A DNA stretch of 64,000 nt from Eutreptiella sp. 'Long Island Sound 2002' (GCA_964036045.1 OZ038378.1:180352288-180416287); one strand, 5' to 3'; shown: positions 12,101-23,096, numbered from the stretch's first letter. Notes: generated by a model from the sequence alone, not told the origin. A program made the numbers and translations.

Positions 12101-12344
12101 GAAACAAGGGGAGGCCCCCCCGTTACTGTGTGTGACGAGTGAAAGTGGGAATAAAATCGAGAAAATTCTGAAATAAGGGGAGGCCCCCCCGTGCCCCCCA
12201 TGCCGGGAATCCCACGTGGGGCGGCCGGTCTGTTTACGATGGTTGAAATTGAACTAAGGGGAGGCCCCCCAAGCTCCTACCTCAGGTGACGCCCACAACG
12301 GCGCTGCCAACTGGAAGGAGATATGAACCAAGGGGAGGCCCCCC
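12101..12344 (+). repeat. four spaced copies of gaa-n-yaaggggaggcccccc
   Basis: Copies start at 12101, 12170, 12251 and 12325, 69-81 bp apart, in unrelated surroundings. The GGGG-AGG-CCCC core is self-complementary. Each is preceded by GAAAC, GAAAT, GAACT or GAACC. Confidence 0.75.
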
Positions 12345-12453
12345 GGTCGTTGTGCCGTGGAGGGGCGCCATCCCCTCCCGGCGAGGAGATTTGGCTGTTA
12401 TGGAATGCAGGGGGGCGCCATCCCCCCCAGGCCCCAGATGTTATGTTATGTTA

Positions 12454-13022
12454 GGACTCGGGTGTAACCGCCGCTGTGTGGGGGAAGGAAAAATACCTGA
12501 CGAACCCACGGGGCGTCCCTATCCCCCCGCGGCCCCGGCTGGACCGGAGGGACTCGGGTGTAACCGCCGCTGTGTGGGGGAAGGAGAAATACCTGACGAA
12601 CCCACGGGGCGTCCCTATCCCCCCGCGGCCCCGGCTGGACCGGAGGGACTCGGGTGTAACCGCCGCTGTGTGGGGGAAGGAAAAATACCTGACGAACCCA
12701 CGGGGCGTCCCTATCCCCCCGCGGCCCAGGCTGGACCGGAGGGACTCGGGTGTAACCGCCGCTGTGTGGGGGAAGGAAAAATACCTGACGAACCCACGGG
12801 GCGTCCCTATCCCTCCGCGGCCCAGGCTGGACCGGAGGGACTGGGGTGTAACCGCCGCTGTGTGGGGGTAGGAGAAATACCTGACGAACCCACGGGGCGT
12901 CCCTATCCCCCCGCGGCCCTGGCAGGACCGGAGGGACTCGGGTGTAACCGCCGCTGTGTGGGGGAAGGAAAAATACCTGTCGAACCCACGGGGCGTCCCT
13001 ATCCCCCGCGGCCCAGGCAGGA
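12454..13022 (+). repeat. 96-bp tandem repeat, forward array (about 6 units)
   Basis: Unit ggactcgggtgtaaccgccgctgtgtgggggaagg... repeats at 12454, 12550, 12646 and on, each 96 bp (32 codons), so ORFs stay open on both strands. The same unit lies in the opposite orientation at 14383-16963. Confidence 0.95.
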
Positions 13023-14382
13023 GACGCCCACGCGTAGCCCTTGCGGCCGCAGTGGGGGTCGCCCGGTGCCGTGGATGGCTGGGGGGGTTGGGTTGGGTTG
13101 GGTCAAGGCCTCGCCTGGTCACCTACCCACGGTCCGCGCCGCCTTCCCTGCCGGACCCGACTGGGCGGCCGTACCCGGGTGTCCGGTCACAAGGCCTACC
13201 GGACTGTTGACCGCCCCCAGACCCCGCGGTGGCGCTCGCGGGCGGGAGATGCCGCCGTGCCTGTGTGTATGTGCCCTTGTGTGTCTGGGGGGGGGGGGGG
13301 GGGGCTGTGGCACACCTGCTTGCTCCATTGTTGTTCGGCCGTGGCGCACATGGCACGGGGAAGTGTGTGCCTGGTGCTCCAGGCCCCGGCAGGGAGGCTG
13401 GAGAGCCTGACTCTGAGCCCGCCGGGGGAGATGTGGGCCTGGGCTCGCAACCTCCACGTCACAAGGACATACTACCCAACCACTCCACGACTGCCTATTG
13501 GCACGGGAAGGCGGTGGTACGTGGCACGACTGGGGTCAGACCCGCACTCCTTGACTGCCTTAGGCACAGGTGGTGCTGCCTCGCGGGCTGGGTCCGGCTC
13601 CCACGGCCGAGGGCGTACCCCGGGCAGGTGGAGGGGCACCAGGGCGCAGAGTGTGCTTCCCTGCCCTGGGTGCCGCCAGTGCTGGCTGCACTGGCTGCGG
13701 CGCTACAGCCCGCGTAGACGAGGGGGCCCAGAGGGCACCACACCCGAATGGCCTCTCCTTTGAGGAAGGGGGGGGGGGGCAGGGGTCGGCTGGTGGCTGT
13801 CTGGCCTCCAGGGGTCGCCCACAACTGCACTAGAGTGCACGGGGCTGTGCTGGCCTAGGCGTCTGTGATGAAGTTGGAGGGGCACGTGCACACCTGGAGG
13901 TTCCCTAGGCAGGCCGCTCAAGGGATACCCACAGCGGTCAAGCGGTGAGCCCTTCACAGCCTCCACTCTTTAGGCCCTGAGGGCGCCGACTCCGTGCACC
14001 CCTCCCGTCGGGGGCGCAGGCGGGGGGGGGGGGTCAGGGTGGTGGATGGGTCTACCTGTTCACTTGTGTGGGAGAGGAGGACCACCTGCTGGGTTACCAT
14101 GCGGGTCCCAGATCCCATCATACTCGTCGCTCGGCGTCCGCTCCCTGAGGGACCTCGATCACCATGTGACGGCCTGCAGTGAGGGTGCGAAGGCATGCTG
14201 GGGGGGGGGGGTGCTGGGCCTGCTTTCGGTCCGGCCCCATTTCTGTTGGGGGGGGGGTGGGGGCAGCAAAAGGTCTGCTCCCCTGTTTCCTGGTCCCCAA
14301 GGGGAACCAGCCCACGGCCTGCACCCTCGCTTTGTGGTGGCTGAAATTTGGGCCGACAGAGGCTGGGGGGGGGGGGGGGGGT
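13023..14382. other. G-rich spacer between opposed 96-bp arrays
   Basis: Contains poly-G runs and mixed ORFs without a recognisable domain. It would form the loop if the two 96-bp arrays paired. Confidence 0.5.
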
Positions 14383-16963
14383 CCCTCCGGTCCAGCCTGG
14401 GCCGCGGGGGGATAGGGACGCCCCGTGGGTTCGTCAGGTATTTTTCCTTCCCCCACACAGCGGCGGTTACACCCGAGTCCCTCCGGTCCAGCCTGGGCCG
14501 CGGGGGGATAGGGACGCCCTGTGGGTTCGTCAGGTATTTTTCCTTCCCCCACACAGCGGCGGTTACACCCGAGTCCCTCCGGTCCAGCCGGGGCCGCGGG
14601 GGGATAGGGACGCCCCGTGGGTTCGTTAGGTATTTTTCCTTCCCCCACACAGTGGCGGTTACACCCGAGTCCCTCCGGTCCAGCCTGGGCCGCGGAGGGA
14701 TAGGGACGCCCCGTGGGTTCGACAGGTATTTTTCCTTCCCCCACACAGCGGCGGTTACACCCGAGTCCCTCCGGGCCAGCCTGGGCCGCGGGGGGATAGG
14801 GACGCCCCGTGGGTTAGCCAGGTATTTTTCCTTCCCCCACACAGCGGCGGTTACACCCGAGTCCCTCCGGTCCAGCCTGGGCCGCGGGGGGATAGGGACG
14901 CCCCGTGGGTTCGTTAGGTATTTTTCCTTCCCCCACACAGCGGCGGTTACACCCGAGTCCCTCCGGTCCAGCCAGGGCCGCGGGGGGATAGGGACGCCCC
15001 GTGGGTTCGTCAGAAAATTTTTTCTCTCCCCCACACAGCGGCGGTTACACCCGAGTCCCTCCGGTCCAGCCAGGGCCGCGGGGGGATAGGGACGCCCCGT
15101 GGGTTCGTCAGGTATTTTTCCTTCCCCCACACAGCGGCGGTTACACCCGAGTCCCTCCGGTCCAGCCTGGGCCGCGGGGGGATAGGGACGCCCTGTGGGT
15201 TCGTCAGGTATTTTTCCTTCCCCCACACAGCGGCGGTTACACCCGAGTCCCTCCGGTCCAGCCGGGGCCGCGGGGGGATAGGGACGCCCCGTGGGTTCGT
15301 TAGGTATTTTTCCTTCCCCCACACAGTGGCGGTTACACCCGAGTCCCTCCGGTCCAGCCTGGGCCGCGGAGGGATAGGGACGCCCCGTGGGTTCGTCAGG
15401 TATTTTTCCTTCCCCCACACAGCGGCGGTTACACCCGAGTCCCTCCGGGCCAGCCTGGGCCGCGGGGGGATAGGGACGCCCCGTGGGTTAGCCAGGTATT
15501 TTTCCTTCCCCCACACAGCGGCGGTTACACCCGAGTCCCTCCGGTCCAGCCTGGGCCGCGGGGGGATAGGGACGCCCCGTGGGTTCGTTAGGTATTTTTC
15601 CTTCCCCCACACAGCGGCGGTTACACCCGAGTCCCTCCGGTCCAGCCTGGGCCGCGGGGGGATAGGGACGCCCCGTGGGTTTGTCAGAAAATTTTTTCTC
15701 TCCCCCACACAGCGGCGGTTACACCCGAGTCCCTCCGGTCCAGCCAGGGCCGCGGGGGGATAGGGACGCCCCGTGGGTTCGTCAGGTATTTTTCCTTCCC
15801 CCACACAGCGGCGGTTACACCCGAGTCCCTCCGGTCCAGCCTGGGCCGCGGAGGGATAGGGACGCCCCGTGGGTTCGTCAGGTATTTTTCCTTCCCCCAC
15901 ACAGCGGCGGTTACACCCGAGTCCCTCCGGTCCAGCCAGGGCCGCGGGGGGATAGGGACGCCCCGTGGGTTCGTTAGAAAACTTTTTCCTACCCCCACAC
16001 AGCGGCGGTTACACCCGAGTCCCTCCGGTCCAGCCTGGGCCGCGGAGGGATAGGGACGCCCCGTGGGTTCGTTAGGTATTTCTCCTTCCCCCACACAGCG
16101 GCGGTTACACCCGAGTCCCTCCGGTCCAGCCTGGGCCGCGGGGGGATAGGGACGCCCCGTGGGTTCGTTAGGTATTTTTCCTTCCCACACACAGCGGCGG
16201 TTACACCCGAGTCCCTCCGGTCCAGCCTGGGCCGCGGGGGGATAGGGACGCCCCGTGGGTTCGTTAGGTATTTTTCCTTCCCCCACACAGCGGCGGTTAC
16301 ACCCGAGTCCCTCCGGTCCAGCCTGGGCCGCGGAGGGATAGGGACGCCCCGTGGGTTCGTCAGGTATTTTTCCTTCCCCCACACAGCGGCGGTTACACCC
16401 GAGTTCCTCCGGTCCAGCCGGGGCCGCGGGGGGATAGGGACGCCCCGTGGGTTCGTCAGGTATTTTTCCTTCCCCCACACAGCGGCGGTTACACCCGAGT
16501 CCCTCCGGTCCAGCCGGGGCCGCGGAGGGATAGGGACGCCCCGTGGGTTCGTTAGGTATTTTTCCTTCCCCCACACAGCGGCGGTTACACCCGAGTCCCT
16601 CCGGTCCAGCCGGGGCCGCGGAGGGATAGGGACGCCACGTGGGTTCGTTAGGTATTTCTCCTTCCCCCACACAGCGGCGGTTACACCCGAGTCCCTCCGG
16701 TCCAGCCTGGGCCGCGGGGGGATAGGGACGCCCCGTGGGTTCGCCAGGTATTTTTCCTTCCCCCACACAGCGGCGGTGACACCCGAGTCCCTCCGGTCCT
16801 GCCAGGGCCGCGGGGGGATAGGGACGCCCCGTGGGTTCGTCAGAAAACTTTTTCCTACCCCCACACAGCGGCGGTTACACCCGAGTCCCTCCGGTCCAGC
16901 CTGGGCCGCGGGGGGATAGGGACGCCCCGTGGGTTCGTCAGGTATTTTTCCTTCCCCCACACT
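14383..16963 (-). repeat. 96-bp tandem repeat, reverse array (about 27 units)
   Basis: Reverse complement of the 12.45 kb unit. Most units read caggtatttttccttccccc at one end. Units at 15011, 15685, 15976 and 16841 instead carry a 98-bp variant (cagaaaattttttctctccccc or tagaaaactttttcctaccccc). The first two variants are 674 bp apart (seven units plus 2 bp) and their neighbours match, showing block duplication. Confidence 0.95.
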
Positions 16964-16969
16964 TGGCTT

Positions 16970-17866
16970 CCGGACCATCGAGGCCCCCTCTGCTGAGGCG
17001 AGGGGGCCTCCTTCGCTTTGGGACCACTGAGGCCCCCGCCGCTGAGGCGGGGGGGCCTCTTTGGCTTTGGGACCACCGAGGCCCCCGCCGCTGAGGCGAG
17101 GGGGCCTCCTTGGCTTTGGGACCACCGAGGTCCCCGCCGCTGAGGCGAGAGGGCCTCCTTGGCTTTGGGATCACCGAGGCCCCCGCCGCAGAGGCGAGGG
17201 TCCCTCCTTCGCTTTGGAACCACCGAGGCCCCCTCCGCTGAGGCGAGGGGGCCCCCTTCGCTCTGGGACCATCGAGGTCCCCTCCGCTGAGGCGAGGGGT
17301 CCTCCTTGGCTTTCGGATCATCGAGGCCCCCGCCGCTGAGGCAAGGGGGCCTCTTTCGCTTTGGGTTCACCGAGGCCCCCTCCGCTGAGGCGAGGGGGCC
17401 TTCTTCGCTTGGGGACCATCGAGGCCCCCGCTGCTGAGGCGGTGGGGGCCTCTTTGGCTTTCGGATCACCGAGGCCCCCACCGCTGAGGCGAGGGGGCCT
17501 CTTTCGTTTTGGGGACCATCGAGGCCCCCGCCGCTGAGGCGAGGGGGCCTCTTTGGCTTTGGGACCACCGAGGCCCCCGCCGCTGAGGCGAGGGGGCCTC
17601 CTGGGCTTTGGGACCACCGAGGCCCCCGCCGCTGAGGCGAGGGGGCCTCCTTCGCTTTGGGACCACCGAGGCCCCCGCCGCTGAGGCGAAGGGGCCTCCT
17701 TGGCTTTGGGACCACCGAGGCCCCCGCCGCTGAGGCGAGGGGGCCTCTTTCGCTTTCGGACACCGAGGCCCCCGCCGCTGAGGCGAGGGGGCCTCTTTCG
17801 CTGTGGGATCACCAAGGCCCCCGCCGCTGAGGCGAAGGGGCCTCTTTCGCTTTGGATTCACCGAGG
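16970..17866. repeat. 49-bp hairpin-forming tandem repeat (about 18 units)
   Basis: Unit contains gaggccccc-gccgctgaggcga-gggggcctc, an inverted repeat, joined by a ttcgctttgggaccacc linker. Unit length is about 49 bp, so frames rotate and the ORFs here are incidental. Sharp junction with the 96-bp array at about 16965. Confidence 0.93.
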
Positions 17867-18397
17867 CGGGGGTTTGCGTGTCCCCTCCGCAGACGTGCGA
17901 CACTGCGGATTGGGGGGACACGACCGGAGGGTTAGAGGATGGCCCCGCGCACGGGCACCTTCGGCAGAAGTGCCGCGCGTTGGGGGAGGGGGGGGGGACC
18001 AGGCCACGGACCAAGCCCCCGTGATCCGCCGGCCAAACGCCGCCCAGTCGGTAGTACCTGGCGGCTAAGGGCCCACACCCGTGAGACTGCGTCCCCCTTC
18101 CCTTGGGGGGGTGGTGGACCGTGCCGGAAGTGGAGCCGGCGCTCCGCCTTGCCCCCCATTCCGTGCCCCTGGGAGGGGATCCGGCTACGTGTAGGGCGGG
18201 TGCATGCACGTAGCGCGGGCCAGGGGACAAGGGGAGGAGACGAAGAGGAGAGCCGCCGCCATGATGCTTAGCCGGACGGGTTGGGGTGAAACCTCCCTCC
18301 CGGTCGCTTTCCAGACCGTGGAGGGCCGGCGGGCACCATGGGGATGTGCCGCGGGGGCGCCCTACCGGGGGACCGCATCTCCTCCTCCTCCTCCTCC
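17867..18397. other. spacer, no gene recognised
   Basis: GC-rich DNA between the 49-bp and second 21-bp arrays. It ends with a (CTC)n stretch (18381-18397) abutting the minisatellite. Confidence 0.5.
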
Positions 18398-19433
18398 ACT
18401 GGGGTTTTGCTGTATGCCACTGGGGATGTGCTGTATGCCACTGGGGTTGTGCTGTATGCCACTGGGGTTTTGCTGTATGCCACCGGGGTTGTGCTGTATG
18501 CCACTGGGGTTTTGCTGTATGCCACTGGGGTTGTGCTGTATGCCACTGGGGTTTTGCTGTATGCCACTGGGGTTGTGCTGTATGCCACTGGGGTTTTGCT
18601 GTATGCCACTGGGGATGTGCTGTATGCCACTGGGGTTGTGCTGTATGCCACTGGGGTTTTGCTGTATGCCACCGGGGTTGTGCTGTATGCCACTGGGGTT
18701 TTGCTGTATGCCACTGGGGTTGTGCTGTATGCCACTGGGGTTTTGCTGTATGCCACTGGGGTTGTGCTGTATGCCACTGGGGTTGTGCTGTATGCCACTG
18801 GGGTTGTGCTGTATGCCACTGGGGTTGTGCTGTGTGCCACTGGGGATGTGCTGTATGCCACTGGGGTTGTGCTGTATGCCACTGGGGTTGTGCTGTATGC
18901 CACTGGGGTTGTGCTGTGTGCCACTGGGGATGTGCTGTATGCCACTGGGGTTTTGCTGTATGCCACTGGGGATGTGCTGTATGCCACTGGGGATGTGCTG
19001 TATGCCACTGGTGTTGTGCTGTATGCCACTGGGGTTGTGCTGTATGCCACTGGGGCTGTGCTGTATGCCACTGGGGTTGTGCTGTGTGCCACTGGGGTTG
19101 TGCTGTATGCCACTGGGGTTGTGCTGTATGCCACTGGGGTTGTGCTGTATGCCACTGGGGTTGTGCTGTATGCCACTGGGGTTGTGCTGTATGCCACTGG
19201 GGTTGTGCTGTATGCCACTGGGGTTGTGCTTTGTGCCACTGGGGTTGTGCTGTATGCCACTGGGGTTGTGCTGTATGCCACTGGGGTTGTGCTGTATGCC
19301 ACTGGGGTTGTGCTGTGTGCCACTGGGGTTGTGCTGTATGCCACTGGGGTTGTGCTGTATGCCACTGGGGTTTTGCTGTATGCCACCGGGGTTTTGCTGT
19401 ATGCCACTGGGGTTGTGCTGTATGCCACTGGGA
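18398..19433. repeat. 21-bp minisatellite, second array (about 49 units)
   Basis: Same unit as the 5.2-11.5 kb array, but with many GGGGTTTTGCTG variants alternating with GGGGTTGTGCTG, a different variant mix. Ends in gggagggagatata followed by a GCGCGGTGC block. Confidence 0.95.
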
Positions 19434-19440
19434 GGGAGAT

Positions 19441-19486
19441 ATAAGCGCGGTGCGCGCGGTGCACCACGCGGTGCGCGCGCGGTGCA
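19441..19486. repeat. GCGCGGTGC block bordering the minisatellite
   Basis: Alternating gcgcggtgcgcgcggtgcaccacg units. A nearly identical block at 20114-20160 lies next to the third 21-bp array. In both places a gggagatata word sits between the block and the array, but the array side is reversed, so the pair is partly inverted. Confidence 0.75.
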
Positions 19487-19850
19487 TTGATTTTCCACGT
19501 GCGCGTACAACCTTTTCTTTCCCCTTGTGCTGTTTTCTGCACCTCACCACTATTTGCCCCTCCCTTGTGGTGAGCCCGTGTGCCGTGGCTGCGGGATAGG
19601 GCGCCAAGCCAGGTTGCGATGGCTGTCGCGATGGCGGACAATTGCCACGGGTGCCTCGCCCCTCCCTCTATAGAGAACAAATGAAAAATCAGAGGCACAA
19701 AATGTTTTCCGCTGAAGTACGCGCGTTTTTCGTAGCGAGTCTGTGCGTCCACTGTTAGTCACCTTGTTCTTGTTTATTTTCCATCTGGTTCCTCCTCTTG
19801 TTCTTCCCGTTGTGCAGACCTGAAAGTGTTTTTCTCATTTGGTTTTTGTC
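19487..19850 (+). promoter_or_regulatory. possible promoter region of the module gene
   Basis: About 360 bp between the second minisatellite with its GC block and the candidate first exon. No clear TATA box apart from ctatagag (19670-19677). Assigned only by position. Confidence 0.2.
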
Positions 19851-19977
19851 ATGGCAGCCCGCGTGAATCAAAAAGCCCGGCGGGAACGCCTTCGTCTCAT
19901 CAAGCTCACCATGACGGCCGTACCGGAGAGTTCTACATCCTCTTCTTCCTCTTCCTACGGCCCTCCCCTGGCAGGGG
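19851..19977 (+). CDS. candidate first exon of the module gene
   Basis: ATG at 19851 in good context (gtcATGG). The frame reads MAARVNQKARRERLRLIKLT, then a Ser run and YGPPLAG. A gtgtgg donor at 19978 ends it in phase 1, matching the phase-1 acceptor of the next module exon at 20282. The encoded N-terminus is basic and probably helical, then Ser-rich, with no signal peptide. An alternative frame from a phase-1 acceptor at about 19817 is also open. Too short to stand out as an ORF; supported by start context and phase agreement only. Confidence 0.4.
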
Positions 19978-20113
19978 GTGTGGGCGGCCACAACCACCAT
20001 TGGTGAGGAGGATGGAGTGGAGGCCTCCGTTGTTGTGTGCTTACCCCTTAGGCCACCGCGTCCTTGCCACCCTGAAAAAATGTGAAAAATGCAGGAAAGG
20101 GTTGGTAGAAATC

Positions 20114-20270
20114 TAAGCGCGGTGCGCGCGCGGTGCACCACGCGGTGCGCGCGGTGCGTATATCTCCCTCTGGGGTTGTGCTTTGTGCCACTGGGGTTGT
20201 GCTGTATGCCACTGGGGTTGTGCTTTGTGCCACTGGGGTTGTGCTGTATGCCACTGGGGTGGTGCTGTAT
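20114..20270. repeat. GCGCGGTGC block and third 21-bp minisatellite (about 5 units)
   Basis: The GC block (20114-20160) is followed by tatctccctc and then about five 21-bp units with TTTGTG and TATG variants alternating. The array stops 12 bp before the acceptor of the exon at 20282, so if the first exon call is right it lies inside intron 1. Confidence 0.85.
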
Positions 20271-20281
20271 CTCTGTTTTAG

Positions 20282-20404
20282 CTGCACTGCAAAAAAGGCG
20301 TCCCTCAGACGTGGATTGGATGGGTCCTTTCGACAAAGATCCCAGTGGCGCAACGCTGTTCGATGAAGCTGGAAGGCCCATCACAGGCCGACCCGTGCGA
20401 CCAG
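20282..20404 (+). CDS. module exon 4
   Basis: Acceptor ctctgttttag, donor CCAG/gtgagc (the strongest donor of the set). 123 bp, phase 1 at both ends. Reads ALQKRRPSDVDWMGPFDKDP, then SGATLFDEAGRPITGRPVRPG. RRPS is a basophilic kinase-type site. Confidence 0.8.
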
Positions 20405-21137
20405 GTGAGCGTGCATCACGTTATGTGACCGTCGTACGCAAATGTGCAGACGTGTCTCCAGATGCGCATGGTCCACCGCAATGCATGCAAAACGCTGCGC
20501 ACGGCATATTTACCATTTTTGTGGGCAAGAAAAAGGCCCACAGACGTCAGCAGGGTTCTTGAGAACGAGCTCATGTGGCTCAGTTGTCATAGCTCATGAT
20601 CGCTGACCAGCATGTCCCGGGCTCGAGCACCATGTGGTAAGTGGACAAATGTTTTTCAGTTTTTTGTTCCTGTTAGAGAACGTGCTGTCGGTTACTCTAC
20701 CACCGCCGTTGGTTCCCCTCCAACCGTCATTCGATATTCTCCAACCACCGTTGGTTGCCCTTCAAGTGCCGTCCTATTGTGTACTCAAATGCTGAGCTAG
20801 CTACTGGACGGCCCGAGTTTTCTTTTCTGTCTGGGGTGGCACGCAGGAGCGCACAGCTTGTTCGCGGGCTGGTGAGCTGGCGCTGCGAGTGATCAAGGGT
20901 AGTGTTATGATGGTGTCGACTGGCACTTTGCCTCCACCTCTTTCTCCTCCGGGTTACGGGGTCTTCGGGATTCTTGTTGAGGACTGTCCGGATTTGGGGC
21001 TTTTGAGGACTGGCCAGAGACGTGGAAAAGTGGAGAGGATTGTTGCGTGCTGCGGACATGTGTGGCCTGTTTATGTACATTTGCTCGGGAGGTCTTTCAT
21101 GTATGTCGCCCACCGATGTGCGCCTGCGGACACTCAG
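20405..21137. other. intron
   Basis: Contains a cluster of ccgccgttggt-type half-sites (20700-20770). No other feature recognised. Confidence 0.5.
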
Positions 21138-21260
21138 ATGCGCCCACGAAACGTCGTCCATCAGAAGTGGACTGGATGGGTCCATTTGACAAAGACCCAA
21201 ACAACGCAACGCTCTTCGATGAATACGCAAGGCCCATCACCGGTCGTCCAGTGCAACCAG
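21138..21260 (+). CDS. module exon 5
   Basis: Acceptor cactcag, donor CCAG/gtagga. 123 bp, phase 1. Reads APTKRRPSEVDWMGPFDKDP, then NNATLFDEYARPITGRPVQPG. The usual Gly in EYGRP is Ala here. Confidence 0.8.
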
Positions 21261-22215
21261 GTAGGACCCGCCATGCCGCTCCCCCATCCTTTGTGCAAAC
21301 AGTAGTAAAAGGGAACAAGGAGTAGCGGAAACAGCAGTTCAGGTTGATACCTGGATGAGTATAGCTTCGTCAGGAGCATGAAACAGGACCAGTTGTAGAT
21401 CCAACCAGTTGTGTGCGTGTGACACGCAGGTCACATTTTGCGGGCTGGGATCCAGCTGTTTGAGCAAATTACCTATGTCAGAGCCATATTTTTATTTCCA
21501 AAATGTGAGTCGGAAAGGTACAGAACCCCTGCCGTGTGCGGATTCTTAGAGCGGGGAGGAATGAAAAGCTGCATGACCCCTGCCGTCTCAGGTCACCAGG
21601 GAGGGCAGGAGTCCAAAAGGCTACATAACCCCTGCCATCTCAGGGACCCCCAAAGCGTTGAGGAATACACAACCCTCCATAACCCTTGCCGTCTCGGGGT
21701 TCCTATAGCGGAAAGGAATCAAAAAGGGTACATAACCCCCACCATCTCGGGGTCCCCGGATCGGCAAGGAGTCCTCCAGAGTGTCGCTTGTGTTTGGGAA
21801 CAATTACTCTGGGTATTAAAAGCCCAAATACATTTGGATCTTGACATCCCATCACAGTTGGGGGTTCATGGGTCTGGGTCCGTGCGATGTTGCGACGTGG
21901 TATGTGGTGGGTGGTCCTTGCCGATGATACAATCCAGGCAAGGATGTAATTAGAACGGCTGACAACCATACATGCCTGAATCCAGGGCCCGCAAAATCCA
22001 TTGGTAGAACGCTGTTTTGGCTCCAGATATTCAGGTGGGCTGGTGCTTATGAGGAACCCAATGCCCACATATGGTTTGTCGGCCATGACATTGGATGGCA
22101 CAGTGAAGTTATAAGCAGTCCAGGGTTGCACCCACAGCACACAACATTGCCACTAGTGTGTATGGCATGTATTGATTGTGTTGTTGCTGTTGGTGTTGTT
22201 ATGCTTTTGGTCCAG
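21261..22215. other. intron with degenerate tandem repeat
   Basis: 21520-21776 holds about five loose copies of a ~55-60 bp unit around ctacataacccctgccatctcggg. The reverse complement of this family is found at 56.15-56.33 and 58.48-58.82 kb. On the - strand 21960-22140 is open and reads like protein (SNVMADKPYVGIGFLI), unassigned. Confidence 0.5.
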
Positions 22216-22332
22216 TGCTCAAACGTCAGCCATCGCTTGTGGATTTTATGGATGATTTGGACAAGGATCCGACTGACGCCATGTTGTTGGATGAACATGG
22301 AAGGCCCATCACTGGTCGACCAGTGCAGCCAG
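22216..22332 (+). CDS. module exon 6 (type B, shortened 5' end)
   Basis: Reads VLKRQPSLVDFMDDLDKDP, then TDAMLLDEHGRPITGRPVQPG. The acceptor used by other B copies (ttcag/GTCCAG) is mutated to ttttg here. The AG six bases further in (tccag) keeps phase 1 and drops two residues, giving 117 bp. Carries DLD where others have DFD. Donor gtgtga. Confidence 0.75.
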
Positions 22333-23096
22333 GTGTGATGCGGCATTGGGCTGCTGATGTATTCTGAAGCTGGGGCTGGACTCGTTTGCGACTGCTCTCG
22401 GATCACGTGTACCATGCATATTTGGGATGTGGCATTGGGCAACGTTGTACAGAAATACGTTACTGATGTTTAGCAAACGATTGCGGATGGGGGATGCGGC
22501 ATTGGGGCCGGACGTTTGGGTGTGATGGATGCGCCAAGCTCTCGGGGGGATGCTGTTGGGGGTTACCTTACCGCAGGCGCTTGTTGCAGGCGGCTCCTGG
22601 TGCCATAGCGGGGCCTAATCAGTGACTGTGGCTGGACAAGAGGGTGATTGGACACACAAAACGGACGTGGACGCCTGAGCTGGATGTCCCGTCTGGTGAT
22701 GGGCACCAGGGCGAGTCGGATTGCGGAAACAGGGGAAAGGCAGAAGGGGTTAACAGACAGGGCCATGCATCGGCCACTCTAAGGGCTGGAGCCACATTTG
22801 CGAAAACGAAAGTGTGTGGGGTCTCCGTGTTGCGCCATTCGACGTCCAGGTGGTGCTGAGGACGAATATGATAAGGATTGGATGTCGAGAATGGGTATGC
22901 CCGACGTGCCTGATGGTGGTGATATGATGTCTCCCCTGGAACACATTGTGTTGTGCGAGACGTGCCGGGTCCTCCACACCGGGATAGCATTGCAGTTGTG
23001 ATGCAGAACGTAGCCGTTGCTCCGCTTTTTATGGGAACACACCACCCAATGTTATGTCATAGCACTCTTTTTTTATTTTTTGTGCTTTGCATTTAG
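22333..23096. other. intron with duplicated segment
   Basis: 22475-22735 recurs at 27535-27775. 22735-22925 recurs inverted at 27826-28190 and contains a readable AEDEYDKDWMS stretch. The 22930-23090 part recurs at 28465-28620 directly upstream of another A exon. Confidence 0.7.

Larger units (their letters stand above)
11469..12453. other. G/C-rich spacer with hairpins
   Basis: Between the 21-bp and 96-bp arrays. No gene recognised. Contains a 69-nt hairpin (11849-11917) and four phased copies of a ggggaggcccccc motif (12101-12344). Confidence 0.5.

Noticed and set aside
12286-17125. Long ORFs over the 96-bp and 49-bp arrays, with RG/PG-rich products
   Set aside because: Same cause: a 32-codon unit without stops, open on both strands; the 49-bp frames simply rotate through three units.
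12454-17866. CRISPR array
   Set aside because: Units are contiguous with no unique spacers, no cas-like genes are present, and the setting is eukaryotic.
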